Source of the DNA: an uncultured Roseibium sp.
Lineage (GTDB): Bacteria; Pseudomonadota; Alphaproteobacteria; Rhizobiales; Stappiaceae
Assembly: GCF_947496995.1 (NCBI RefSeq)
Contig: NZ_CANMFD010000007.1
Span: forward strand, 62,001-126,000
Length of the DNA: 64,000 nucleotides
Reading direction: 5' to 3'
A model generated the notes under the pieces. The model searched no databases, was not told the origin of the DNA, and saw only the letters and a program-made list of their open reading frames with translations. Within the stretch, counting starts at the first letter, position 1. Each line of letters begins with the position of its first letter. This document shows, piece after piece, positions 8,046 through 16,576 of the stretch. A program made the translations under genes and the position numbers.

Positions 8046-8513
8046 CTGGCTTATCCTCGACTGCCTACGAAACGATGCCCATTAACTGCCGTAATTCCGA
8101 CACGGGGCATGTGACGCGGATCACGGTTGTTGCCTTTGCAGCGAAGTCTCTTTTTTCTGCAGTGGGTTAGAGGTCCTGCTGCGCTTGGGTGTGCTGCAAC
8201 GGAAACCGCCAATTCCTGAGCGAAGCGGGACGCGAGATACCGGTAAAATGTGTGGTTGGGATAACAGAAATATTACATTGCCTAGACCGGCAGCTTTTTT
8301 CTCGATCTGGTCGGTTTTTGGCCGGGCGTGTGAAAACAGAAACCGGATGAATTCGGCTGTCGACTGACCCGGGCCTCCGGCAGGTTCCACTGGAACGATG
8401 CTTTTCGGTGGGCAGTTGCTCCTGCTGAGCCATTCTCAGGCCCGGGTCTCAAAAAAGCCGGTTTGCAGCGATCCTTGTGGGACTTGCGAGACGTCCAGCG
8501 GTGGAGCCCTTCA
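8046..8513. other. Intergenic region between divergent genes
   Basis: A 468-base gap holding the promoters of the globin-like gene and the YdcF gene. An 11-base inverted repeat, GACCCGGGCCT at 8366-8376 and AGGCCCGGGTC at 8438-8448, could form a long-loop hairpin. Minus-strand frames here (8121-8433) show no family likeness. Confidence 0.45.
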
Positions 8514-9311
8514 ATGTTTTTCTACATGGCCCGGATCGGCTATTTTCTCATTCAGCCTTCCAATTTCCTGATTGCGCTGGTTCTTGCCGGATTGATCGTG
8601 AGCGCTGTCACCAGATGGCGTAAGACCGGACAGTTGTTCGCCTGGGCCGGTGTTTTGGGCCTTTTGATCGCAGGATTTTCTCCGGCCGCCAATTGGCTGA
8701 TACTGCCATTGGAGGAACGCTTTCCCAAGCCCACGGAGCTGACCGGCTATGACGGTATCATCGTGCTGGGGGGCGCGGTCGATACCATCGTGACCGGTGC
8801 GCGCGGCGACACGGCGCTGACCACGTCCGGCGAACGCATAACGATTGCCGCGCGCCTTGCCAGCCAGTTGCCCGCCGCCAGGGTTATTCACACGGGCGGA
8901 CAGGGCGTCATCGTCGCATCCCAGGCAACCGAAGCGGAAGGGGCCGCTCGCCTGTTTGAGGATTTCGGCATTGCAGCCGACAGAGTGGTTTTGGAAGATG
9001 CCGCGCGCAACACGTGGGAAAATGCGGTTCTCACCAGGGAGCTTGTCAATCCCGGGCCCGGACAGAGATGGCTTCTCGTTACCTCCGCCTATCACATGCC
9101 GCGGTCGATGGGAGTTTTCGAGATGGCGGGCTGGACCGGCATCACGGCATATCCTGTTGATTACCGGACGCGCGGGAAAGAGGATCTGACGCTCGGCTTT
9201 GACGGGGCGTCGAAGGGACTTCGCCGGTTCGACATCGCTTTCCGGGAATGGATAGGGCTTGTTGCCTACTGGATAAGCGGGCGGAGCACGGCGGTCTTTC
9301 CCGGTCCCTGA
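8514..9311 (+). CDS. YdcF/SanA family (DUF218) membrane protein
   Basis: A protein of about 265 residues. The first 65 residues hold two or three hydrophobic segments. After them comes the DUF218 domain with DGIIVLGGAVD, ERITIAARLA, HTGGQG, the acidic E-A-x-N-T-x-E-N motif (LEDAARNTWENA) and TSAYHMPRSMGVFEMAG. This is the ElyC/SanA/YdcF group, linked to envelope and peptidoglycan-precursor metabolism in enterobacteria; the biochemical reaction is not settled. The ATG at 8514, preceded by GGAG, starts directly in the first membrane helix and is preferred over 8463. Confidence 0.87.
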   Translation: MFFYMARIGYFLIQPSNFLIALVLAGLIVSAVTRWRKTGQLFAWAGVLGLLIAGFSPAANWLILPLEERFPKPTELTGYDGIIVLGGAVDTIVTGARGDTALTTSGERITIAARLASQLPAARVIHTGGQGVIVASQATEAEGAARLFEDFGIAADRVVLEDAARNTWENAVLTRELVNPGPGQRWLLVTSAYHMPRSMGVFEMAGWTGITAYPVDYRTRGKEDLTLGFDGASKGLRRFDIAFREWIGLVAYWISGRSTAVFPGP

Positions 9312-9576
9312 TGGGGGAAAGACGCTTCGCCTCAAGATGCGGAATTCACAACCAGACCCTTTTACACCTGCCTGAGTCTCACCATATAGTGGCTGCAGAA
9401 TATGCAGGCGTCGGGAAAGGGATCGGCCTTCCGGCTGCTTCGGTGCCGTCATGGGCAGTAAAATTTTCGGTTTTAAAGTGTTGGAACCGGCTGCGTTCAC
9501 TGAATGCAGACAGGATATGCGGTCGCATCGGACGGTTTTTTCCGGGTGGCCAGGCTAGTTGAAAGGACACGGGCGG

Positions 9577-10824
9577 ATGGTGCTAGAAGCGCCGATTGTT
9601 GCGGCGGACATCGTTCAGTGGCTTTACAGCGATGCGTCTCATCTCAAGGACACGCTGGAGATTGTCAGCGAACTCGGGCAGCGCCTGCGCAACGGCAAGG
9701 TGCCGGTGGACCGTGTGAACACGGCCATCTGGGTGGTGCATCCCAATGTGCGCGCCGAGGGCTCCGTGTGGACCAGCGATGGAACGAAGGACCTGTTGCT
9801 CTACAAAGCCGACCGGAACGAGGAAGAGGGCTATGCCGCCAGCCCGATCAAGCGGGTACACGAGACCCTGAAGGGCGTTCGTGTTGAAATCGCCAAGGAA
9901 CAGGCGGCGACGGATCAATATCCGATAGCCACCGAGCTTCGCGAGAAGGGCTACACGGACTACATTGCCCTGCCGCTGCCGTTCTCCGACGGGTCGGTCA
10001 AGGTCGTTTCTTTCGCGACCAAGGCACCGGGCGGTTTTACGGCGTCTCACTTGAGTGTGCTGGACTCGCTCATCCGGCCACTGGCGCTTGTCTGTGAACT
10101 GAAAACGCTGCGCAGGACGGCGGAAACCGTTCTTGAGACCTATGTCGGGCGCCGTGCCGGCCTGAAGGTTCTTGACGGCACCACGCGCCGGGGAGACGGC
10201 GAATGGATCAAGGCGGTGGTGAGCTTTGCCGACATCCGTGGCTTCACGCGGCTGTCCAACACGTTGCCGGCGGACAAGATCATTGTTTTCCTGAACAAGT
10301 ATTTTGGCGCGATGACCGCGGCCGTGGAAGCCCATGGCGGCGAGGTTCTGAAGTTTATCGGTGATGAAGTGATGGCGATTTTTCCCTTCGAAACGTCTGA
10401 GGAAGCCAGGGAAGCTGCGGTTCAGGCATTGCTCGCAGCTCAGGAGACGCTGGAGCGGATTGACGAGATCAACAATTCCAACAAGTGTTCCGCGACACCG
10501 GACATGAGCGTCGGCATCGCTCTGCATGCCGGAGATGTTTTTTACGGCAACGTCGGCAGCGAAACCCGGCTCGACTTTACCGTGGTCGGTCCGGCGGTCA
10601 ATCTGGCGGCGCGCATCGCGGAACTTGCCAAGGACCTGGAACGCCAGGTTCTGGTCTCCGACGCGCTTGCGGAGATCATGGGCTGCCGCTCGGGCCTTTT
10701 CGGCAAGTATCAGGTGAAGGGATTTGACGACCCCGTCGCGGTATATTCTCCCGACTTGTCGGCAGGCGCAATGACCGGGTATTGCCCGGACAGCACCGCC
10801 TTGCGGGCACGTGAGGCGAACTGA
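9577..10824 (+). CDS. Adenylate cyclase, class III, with N-terminal sensor-like domain
   Basis: Residues about 205-400 form a complete class III cyclase domain: metal aspartates D219 (FADIRGF) and D263 (KFIGDEV), adenine-selecting K259 and D333 (RLDFTVVG), and catalytic N342/R346 (VNLAARI). All key residues agree with ATP as substrate, giving cAMP. Residues 1-185 form a soluble GAF-like sensor region (VNTAIWVVHPNVRAEGSVW, YIALPLPFSDGSVKVVSFAT) of the type fused to such cyclases in rhizobia. The ATG at 9577 is preceded by AAAGGA. The 3' end overlaps the convergent DUF599 gene by 115 bases. The second cyclase at 5119 lacks the adenine lysine. Confidence 0.9.
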   Translation: MVLEAPIVAADIVQWLYSDASHLKDTLEIVSELGQRLRNGKVPVDRVNTAIWVVHPNVRAEGSVWTSDGTKDLLLYKADRNEEEGYAASPIKRVHETLKGVRVEIAKEQAATDQYPIATELREKGYTDYIALPLPFSDGSVKVVSFATKAPGGFTASHLSVLDSLIRPLALVCELKTLRRTAETVLETYVGRRAGLKVLDGTTRRGDGEWIKAVVSFADIRGFTRLSNTLPADKIIVFLNKYFGAMTAAVEAHGGEVLKFIGDEVMAIFPFETSEEAREAAVQALLAAQETLERIDEINNSNKCSATPDMSVGIALHAGDVFYGNVGSETRLDFTVVGPAVNLAARIAELAKDLERQVLVSDALAEIMGCRSGLFGKYQVKGFDDPVAVYSPDLSAGAMTGYCPDSTALRAREAN

Positions 10825-11465
10825 CGGCGTAGCAGCACGATCAGCACCGCTAAGGTGGCGCCGGCAAAGACGTAGGGACCGGCAAACCAGCCGAGAAAGG
10901 CGATCGCGAAGAACAGCGCCCGCTGGCCGCGGTTGAAGTGGCGGCCGGCCAGAACGTTGAGTTCGCCCGCCTGTTTCGCCATGGCGTGGATCGTTTCTTC
11001 GCTCGCCTTGCCCCGCTCCGGAACGGCTCCCATGACGATGCTGGAGTAATTGAAAAGCCGATAGGCCCAGCCGAATTTGAAAAAGCCGTAGGCGAATATC
11101 GTCATCAGGCCCAGAACCTTGATTTCCCAAAGCGCCCTGCTGTCCGCAACCGGGATTGAAAGGTCGCCGGCAACCTGCAGGATGCGTTCGGTCGCATCCA
11201 GAAGGGCGAACCCGCCGCCGATCGCAAGAAGTGCGGTCGAGGCGAAAAAGGCGGTTCCCTGCTGAAGTCCCGCCATGATGGATGTGTCCATGATACGCAC
11301 CTCGCGTGTGCACATCGCCGTCATCCAGTCGAGCCGGTACTGATCCATCGTGGACGACAGTGTCTTGCCGCGCAAAGGACTGATATCGATCAGGAAATTG
11401 AACCCGAGCCAGGCGAAGAGGAACCATGCCGCAGCAGCCAGGTCCAATTGTGTGAGGGGATGCAT
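10710..11465 (-). CDS. DUF599 family integral membrane protein
   Basis: A 251-residue protein with about four transmembrane segments (AAAAWFLFAWLGFNFLI, GTAFFASTALLAIGGGFALL, VLGLMTIFAYGFFKFGWAY, FFAIAFLGWFAGPYVFAGATL). The conserved R-x-D-W-M and FGWAYRLFNY patches are those of DUF599. No function is established for the family. The C-terminal 38 codons lie opposite the end of the adenylate cyclase gene; both frames look intact, so the overlap appears real rather than a start or stop error. Confidence 0.85.
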   Translation of the reverse strand: MHPLTQLDLAAAAWFLFAWLGFNFLIDISPLRGKTLSSTMDQYRLDWMTAMCTREVRIMDTSIMAGLQQGTAFFASTALLAIGGGFALLDATERILQVAGDLSIPVADSRALWEIKVLGLMTIFAYGFFKFGWAYRLFNYSSIVMGAVPERGKASEETIHAMAKQAGELNVLAGRHFNRGQRALFFAIAFLGWFAGPYVFAGATLAVLIVLLRRQFASRARKAVLSGQYPVIAPADKSGEYTATGSSNPFT

Positions 11466-11725
11466 CGCGAGCCTTTCAGTCGTTCAGTTGGGAGCGCAAC
11501 CGGATCGTGAACTCATAGCAGAGTTGGCCCGGCGGCTCCAAAGGTCAGTTTGATACAATAAACGCATGAATAATATGAGGAATCCGAGACCCGCAAAAAT
11601 GGCATTGCTGGTGCACTTTTTTTGCACTTGCGAAATGGTAAGGGATCGTTTACCTCCTCGCCTCAAAGGTGCCACATTCACGGCCACAGGGGGCCAGGCA
11701 CCCAAAACAAAAATGTAGGGCTTTA

Positions 11726-11860
11726 ATGGACGAAAACGTGCAGAAATCTTGTTGGAGCGTCACTCTTTGGACTGTCGCTGCAGTTGGTATCGCATTGACG
11801 ATGGTTCTCCTGTTCAACGATGTGGAGAGTGCTCAACAAGCCATCGCCGCAGCCAAATAA
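11726..11860 (+). CDS. Small single-pass membrane protein
   Basis: A 44-residue product with one hydrophobic segment (WSVTLWTVAAVGIALTMVLLF) flanked by a short charged N-terminus and an alanine-rich tail. TAGGG lies 6 bases before the ATG, and a strong terminator begins 26 bases after the stop, so it looks like a complete one-gene transcript. No family was recognised; such proteins are often left out of annotations. Confidence 0.55.
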   Translation: MDENVQKSCWSVTLWTVAAVGIALTMVLLFNDVESAQQAIAAAK

Positions 11861-11886
11861 GGCCAGCGGAAGGTTTTCAGAACAAG

Positions 11887-11919
11887 GGCGCAGCGGCAGG
11901 CTGCGCCTTTTTCGTTTTC
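11887..11919 (+). terminator. Rho-independent terminator
   Basis: An eight-base-pair GC stem, GGCGCAGC (11887-11894) with GCTGCGCC (11900-11907), a five-base loop and a T-run. It ends the small membrane-protein transcript and lies just before the 3' end of the opposing gene. Confidence 0.85.
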
Positions 11920-11947
11920 ACCTTGCAGGTTCTGCCCGGCGGCAACC

Positions 11948-12496
11948 CTATTCAAATTCGCCGGTGTGGGAATTGACTGAAAACTGCGGCCGGTCCGCCG
12001 GACCGAAAATCTGTCGGAACTCCATTTCCCTGACCACTGTCTTGTCGCCGGGGTGGCTGATCAGAAAACCTGTATAGGCGGAGAAGCCGAACGGCAGCAG
12101 GACCATTTGAACCGGTCCAAGACCCGGCCAGTCAAGTTCCGAGCCCCACGCCGGGATATCGGCAGGAGCTCGGTCGTTCATGAGCGCCTGAATATCGGCC
12201 TTGTGCAACATCGCCGTTCCCCGAGCATTCCACTCAAGCGCGTCCAGTCCGTTTTTCAACGTGTGAAGACGGATTGTGGATCCGTTGATCGCAACGATCA
12301 CATTGTCATCCGTATCGCGGGAGATGTTCGCTATCGCGACGGTTCGGTCCGTTTCGAGATCCTGGCGGACACCGTCCCTTTCAACAAATCCGCTGGAATT
12401 GATCACGCGGAATTCGCCCACCGGATGATCGCTTCCTGCCTGAAGCGGGGCGGCAAAAAAAATAACAGCCAGTATTGCTGCAAATAATCGAGGCAT
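11948..12496 (-). CDS. Hypothetical periplasmic protein
   Basis: A 182-residue protein with a clear signal peptide (MPRLFAAILAVIFFAAPLQAG, likely cleaved after LQA). The mature chain is mostly predicted beta strand, with no cysteine or enzyme motif recognised; YTGFLISHPGDKTVVREMEF is near the C-terminus. It stands alone between opposing genes. No family was recognised. The signal peptide and even codon use support a real gene. Confidence 0.65.
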   Translation of the reverse strand: MPRLFAAILAVIFFAAPLQAGSDHPVGEFRVINSSGFVERDGVRQDLETDRTVAIANISRDTDDNVIVAINGSTIRLHTLKNGLDALEWNARGTAMLHKADIQALMNDRAPADIPAWGSELDWPGLGPVQMVLLPFGFSAYTGFLISHPGDKTVVREMEFRQIFGPADRPQFSVNSHTGEFE

Positions 12497-12606
12497 CGCG
12501 GGATCCCGGAATTGGCATGTTCGGTATTGTAGCTGGCTAAAACTTTAAAAAGTTTTGATCGAGCGTCCGATATTCCGGGACATGTCGCATTGTTCGATAA
12601 GCAATT

Positions 12607-13491
12607 CTATCTGGAAAGCGCCACGACAAGATCTTCGATCGTGGAATGGTCCGGCTGCCAGCCGGTGGCGCGACGGGCGTGCTGTATATCGACGGACTGT
12701 GACAAGGCGTAACCTGCCTGCCAATCCGTATCCGGCTTTGCGTCATCGGGAACCGGTTGTGTCGCGATGTCCAGCTGCAGTCCATGCCTTGCGGAAATGT
12801 GGGATGCGAGATGCGCGACCGAAATGCCCTGAATGCCACTTGCGATGAGCGACATCCTGAAGCGCGGCTGGCGGAGCGCCAGCGCGTAAAGCGCTGCAAG
12901 ATCGTCTGCTTCCACCAAGGGCCAGAGCGTGTCCGGCGTGGCGCGCGTTTCATACGGGAGGTTTTTGCCGAGCGCCCGGGTCATGTCCGCGATCGGGCCG
13001 GCGGTGCGGCTGCAGACCAGGGCCGGATGGACGACTGCCAGGTTCAGGTCTGTACCGTTGGAGAGCGTCCGGATGGTCTCCGTCATGAAACGGAAGGCGG
13101 GCAGGGGAGCAAAGGGGGTCTTTTCGGTAATAAGCCGGGTGCCCGACACGGCCGGAAAGAGCCAGATACCGCCCGTATAGACGATCTTCAGAGGCTGTTT
13201 TCGGTGTTTTGCCGCCTGTTTGAGGGCCAGCATGGATTGACGGTCGATCCGTCCCATATCTTCCGTGAACGTTGCGCCGGTGTGAATGACCGCATCGCAG
13301 GAGGCTGCCCTGCCGACCCAGCTTTCAGGGCTGCGCAGGTCGCCCGGATAAGCGCTGGCGCCCGATGCTCGCAGCTGTTCCGCAGCAGTGTCGGAACGAG
13401 CCAGGCCGATAACCCTGACGCCTTCGCCAATCAGTCGTTTCACCACGGCGGCACCGATCTGGCCGGTACCGCCCGTTACAAAAACATCCAT
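12607..13491 (-). CDS. NAD(P)-dependent epimerase/dehydratase family (extended SDR)
   Basis: About 294 residues. The N-terminus is a Rossmann dinucleotide-binding strand and loop (VFVTGGTGQIGAAVVKRL) followed by LARSD and a PGDLRSPESW turn. IVYTGGIWLF corresponds to the strand holding the catalytic threonine/serine region. The classical Y-x-x-x-K is not clear, as in many atypical SDR sugar or flavonoid-type reductases. The ATG at 13491 starts exactly at the first strand and is chosen over 13551. Substrate unknown. Divergent from the DUF1489 gene. Confidence 0.82.
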   Translation of the reverse strand: MDVFVTGGTGQIGAAVVKRLIGEGVRVIGLARSDTAAEQLRASGASAYPGDLRSPESWVGRAASCDAVIHTGATFTEDMGRIDRQSMLALKQAAKHRKQPLKIVYTGGIWLFPAVSGTRLITEKTPFAPLPAFRFMTETIRTLSNGTDLNLAVVHPALVCSRTAGPIADMTRALGKNLPYETRATPDTLWPLVEADDLAALYALALRQPRFRMSLIASGIQGISVAHLASHISARHGLQLDIATQPVPDDAKPDTDWQAGYALSQSVDIQHARRATGWQPDHSTIEDLVVALSR

Positions 13492-13612
13492 GGTCAAAGA
13501 GAACTCTTTTCGGCAGTGCGGTGCAAGATCAACCTGTTTGCGCCTGTGCAAAATCCACCACTGCGGCCCGGCAGCTGCTTGACCTTGCCGGCAGGCCTGT
13601 TACGTCAGGGGG

Positions 13613-14047
13613 ATGACCTTGCATCTGGTGAAACTCTGTGTGGGCGCGGACAGCGTCGAGTCTCTGCAAGCCTGGATCGATTTCAGGATGGAGCAGGCTC
13701 GCATGGCGGGGCTCGCCGAGGAGACAACCCACACGACGCGCATGGTGCCGACGCGAAAGGATGAGCTGCTGGACGGCGGGTCACTTTTCTGGGTCATCAA
13801 GGGCAAAATTCAGGCACGCCAGCATCTTCTCGATATCAGGCCGTTTACCGACCAGGCGGGCGTCAAGCGGTGCGATCTGGTGATGGAACCGCGGCTGGTG
13901 CTGACGCAATATCAGCCCAGAAGGCCCTTTCAGGGCTGGCGGTACCTGAAAGCGACAGATGCACCGGCCGATCTTCGGATCGGCGGCAGCGCGCAGTCCA
14001 TGCCCGACGCCATGCGCCGCGATCTGACAGACCTCTGTCTTCTTTAA
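13613..14047 (+). CDS. DUF1489 family protein
   Basis: A 144-residue protein with the conserved DUF1489 features: LHLVKLCVGADSVESLQAW near the start, TRMVPTRKDELLDGGSLFWVIKG in the middle and FQGWRYL near the end. The family is nearly restricted to alphaproteobacteria and has no assigned function. A run of G residues directly precedes the ATG. Single-gene unit, followed by a copy of an intergenic repeat. Confidence 0.9.
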   Translation: MTLHLVKLCVGADSVESLQAWIDFRMEQARMAGLAEETTHTTRMVPTRKDELLDGGSLFWVIKGKIQARQHLLDIRPFTDQAGVKRCDLVMEPRLVLTQYQPRRPFQGWRYLKATDAPADLRIGGSAQSMPDAMRRDLTDLCLL

Positions 14048-14106
14048 AGCGCATCGCCTTCAGGCGCTTCATGGTTTCCCGAATTCAATTCAACGCAATA
14101 TGCGCC
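14046..14106. repeat. Interspersed intergenic repeat, copy 1
   Basis: The core GGTTTCCCGAATTCAAT followed by an AACGC arm (14073-14096) matches 36598-36621 at 21 of 24 positions. Flanking GCGCAT and ATGCGC arms make it semi-palindromic. It lies just past the DUF1489 stop. Confidence 0.6.
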
Positions 14107-14143
14107 AGCGGACGCTTCCGGCAGGAATTGTCTTTTTCGGCCA

Positions 14144-14758
14144 TCAAGTCTTGACGGACTTTTCCAGGGCTCTGTCGAGGTGCTCGAGCAGGAGATCCAG
14201 TTTCGGCCAGCTCTGCAGGAACCTGGGATTGTCGGCCTTGCGGGTCATGGTGAGATGCGCGTAGCCGTGCACGACGGACCAGACCAGGATCTCGACCTCT
14301 TCAGGTTCCGCGCCGGGCCGCACAAAGGGGGCGCAGGCTTTGCGCAGGATTGCGTAGGCATTCGAGGAGTGCTTCGCGAAATCCTCGTTTTCCTTGTCGA
14401 ACTGCTGGCCGGAAAAGATGAACAGAAACAGTTCCGGCTGGGCGCTCGCAAAATCGAGATAGCCGTGGCAGATCGCGTTCAGACGAGCCGTCGGTGAATC
14501 TTCGGCACGTGCCAGTCGAGCCGTCATGGCCTGGCAGAAAAGACTGTAGCCGCGCGCCGCGATGGCGGTCGAAAGGCCGGCGAGGTTCTTGAAATGATAG
14601 GCGGGCGCCGCGTGGGACACACCCGCTTGTGCCGCGCATTCCCGCAAGGAAAGACCATCGGCACCGCGTGTGCGCAACAGGGCGACGCCCGCATCCACAA
14701 GAGCTGTCCTGAGTGTGCCGTCCCGTGGACGGCGCGCGGGTGAAGCGGATGTTTTCAT
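14144..14758 (-). CDS. TetR/AcrR family repressor
   Basis: About 204 residues. The N-terminal HTH is clear (LRTALVDAGVALLRTRGADGLSLRECAAQAGVSHAAPAYHF...) followed by a variable helical domain with WSVVHGYAHLTM. The A-G-V-S-H-A-A-P-A-Y-H-F recognition helix places it with the TetR_C_13/WHG-like group. It is divergent from a DUF2306 membrane protein; two near-identical palindromes lie between them, so it very likely represses both. The ATG at 14758 is used; an ATG at 14776 almost touching the operator is an alternative. Confidence 0.9.
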   Translation of the reverse strand: MKTSASPARRPRDGTLRTALVDAGVALLRTRGADGLSLRECAAQAGVSHAAPAYHFKNLAGLSTAIAARGYSLFCQAMTARLARAEDSPTARLNAICHGYLDFASAQPELFLFIFSGQQFDKENEDFAKHSSNAYAILRKACAPFVRPGAEPEEVEILVWSVVHGYAHLTMTRKADNPRFLQSWPKLDLLLEHLDRALEKSVKT

Positions 14759-14778
14759 GAAAACTTCATCACGCATCG

Positions 14779-14795
14779 ACTTGACACTGTCAAGT
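14779..14795. promoter_or_regulatory. TetR operator 1
   Basis: ACTTGACACTGTCAAGT is a perfect odd-centred palindrome in the divergent promoter region. It also contains a TTGACA -35-like hexamer, so repressor binding would block polymerase. Confidence 0.8.
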
Positions 14796-14805
14796 CACGA
14801 CTTAT

Positions 14806-14820
14806 CTTGACAGTGTCAAG
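14806..14820. promoter_or_regulatory. TetR operator 2
   Basis: CTTGACAGTGTCAAG is the same palindrome as operator 1 with the central base changed. The centres are 26 bases apart. It lies just upstream of the GGAGG site of the DUF2306 gene. Confidence 0.8.
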
Positions 14821-14838
14821 TTTGATTGGAGGTGCGCA

Positions 14839-15489
14839 GTGGAACGGTTCTTGAGGATTTGCGGCAGGGGCGGATATGTCACCATGGCGGTGCTGTCGGT
14901 GGTGATTTCCGTCGTTTCGTATCGGTTCGTGCCCCTGGGGGTGACGCAGGCCATGGAGCACATGGCACATAATCTCGATGGCAACGCCCTGGCGCTCTAC
15001 GCCCATATCGGGGGGGCGCCCCTCGCGCTGGCGGTGATGCCGTTCCAGTTCTGGGCAGGGCTCAGACTGCGGCGGCCTGTGGTTCACCGTTGGCTCGGGC
15101 GGGTCTATGTCGCCGCGATTTTCGTGTCCGGTGTTGCTGGTCTCCAACTTGCCTTTCACACAACGGCGGGGAGTTTTGCTGGCACCGGCTTCGGTTTGCT
15201 GGCCGTGGTGTGGATAGCAACGACAGCGACAGGCCTGGCGTTTGCCGTGCGGCGGGATTTCGCGCGTCACAAGGCCTGGATGCTGCGTTCTGCCGCACTG
15301 ACGTTCGCCGCAGTGACATTGCGCCTATATCTGGGAATAGCCATGGCGTTCGATGCCGACTTTGAAACGGCGTATTCCCTGATTGCCTGGGCCTGCTGGG
15401 TTCCCAATGCGCTTGCCGTTGAAGTCTATCTGCGATTTTTCCGTGCTGCCGGAGGCCGACATGGCGCGGGGATTGCTGTCGCCAATTGA
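14839..15489 (+). CDS. DUF2306 family membrane protein
   Basis: A 216-residue protein with about six hydrophobic segments, matching DUF2306 (HIGGAPLALAVMPFQFWAGLR, HRWLGRVYV, RRDFARHKAWMLRSAALTFAAVTLRLYLG). H-R-W-x-G-R and R-H-x-x-W-M-x-R-S are the conserved family motifs. These proteins have histidines that might bind a haem or metal, but no function is proven. The GTG at 14839 has GGAGG six bases upstream. Expression is probably controlled by the adjacent TetR repressor through the two palindromes. Confidence 0.85.
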   Translation: MERFLRICGRGGYVTMAVLSVVISVVSYRFVPLGVTQAMEHMAHNLDGNALALYAHIGGAPLALAVMPFQFWAGLRLRRPVVHRWLGRVYVAAIFVSGVAGLQLAFHTTAGSFAGTGFGLLAVVWIATTATGLAFAVRRDFARHKAWMLRSAALTFAAVTLRLYLGIAMAFDADFETAYSLIAWACWVPNALAVEVYLRFFRAAGGRHGAGIAVAN

Positions 15490-15581
15490 CGGGGCAGGCA
15501 ATGCTTCACCGCAAGGGCGCTTGCCAAACCCGGCTTCCGGTCCCAGTTTGAAGGATAGAAAAAGGCAGGAGGACATAGCCC

Positions 15582-16328
15582 GTGGTGGCACCAACCGGCA
15601 AAAGCACAAAGGTTCCGTTCGTTCGGCAGGATCAGAGCCCGGACAAACCATCTGCCGATTCGGATGTTGCCGCCTTTCTGGAGAAAGTTCGGAAAATACC
15701 GACGACCGGTCGCGGCGGCCGGCTGATCTTTGCCCTGGACGCCACCATGAGCCGGCAACCGACCTGGGACCAGGCGTGTCAGATCCAGGCGGAAATGTTT
15801 CAGGCGTCCGACAAGATCGGCGGGTTGAAGATCAAGCTTGTCTATTTCCGCGGCTTCGGCGAGTGCCGGGCTTCGCGCTGGTTCGAAAGTGGAGAAGCTC
15901 TGGCGCGTGCCATGAGCGGCATTGCCTGCCAGGGCGGCCGCACGCAGATCCGCAAGGTCCTGACGGCGGCTCTGGGCGCGGCGGACAAGGAAAAGATCGC
16001 GGCGCTGGTTTATGTCGGTGATTGCATGGAAGAGGATGTCGACCTCCTGTGCGACAAGGCCGGGCAATTGGGGTTGCTTGGTGTCCCGATGTTCCTCTTT
16101 CAGGAGGGGCGTGACAGCGTCGCCGAGCGGGCGTTCCGTGAAATGGCGCGGCTGACCAACGGTGCTTATTGCCCGTTCGATGCCGGTTCAGCAAAGCAAT
16201 TGGCGGATCTGCTCAAGGCCGTCGCCGTTTTCGCCAGCGGCGGACATACGGCGCTCCAGGCACTGGAGAAGCAGGGCGGCCAGGGTGCCCGGTTGCTGCT
16301 GGAACAGCTGAAGCCCAGCCGGAAGTGA
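15582..16328 (+). CDS. VWA-like domain protein
   Basis: A 248-residue soluble protein with a von Willebrand A-like fold. LIFALDATMSRQPTW supplies a MIDAS-like D-x-T-x-S metal site, ALVYVGDCMEEDVD the later acidic strand, and GVPMFLFQEG the next strand. The start is GTG at 15582 with AGGAGGA seven bases upstream. It lies 248 bases before a DnaJ-domain membrane protein in the same direction; this pairing is common in related bacteria and suggests a chaperone-linked or protein-assembly role, which is inferred. No signal peptide. Confidence 0.8.
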   Translation: MVAPTGKSTKVPFVRQDQSPDKPSADSDVAAFLEKVRKIPTTGRGGRLIFALDATMSRQPTWDQACQIQAEMFQASDKIGGLKIKLVYFRGFGECRASRWFESGEALARAMSGIACQGGRTQIRKVLTAALGAADKEKIAALVYVGDCMEEDVDLLCDKAGQLGLLGVPMFLFQEGRDSVAERAFREMARLTNGAYCPFDAGSAKQLADLLKAVAVFASGGHTALQALEKQGGQGARLLLEQLKPSRK

Positions 16329-16576
16329 TCTCGCGATCCGGATTTCCGGGACAGGCTCGCGGTGGTTTGCTTGCCGGTTGCCTTTTCCGGCGAATTGCCG
16401 CAAGCCGGGCCTCTTGGAGTTCCAGGGGGCGCTCCTGTCAGAAAGCCCTCTCAACGATGTCCGTTATCGCGTTGACCTGAGATGGTTCGACCTGAAACGG
16501 GCAGGGTGGGTTAGCAGGGAGGCTGAGCCATGGCGGTATACTGGCGGCAATCGACAACAGGATTAGGGATCGCCGG

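Noticed and set aside
9583..11427. 614-codon minus-strand frame
   Set aside because: Shadow of the adenylate cyclase and DUF599 genes.
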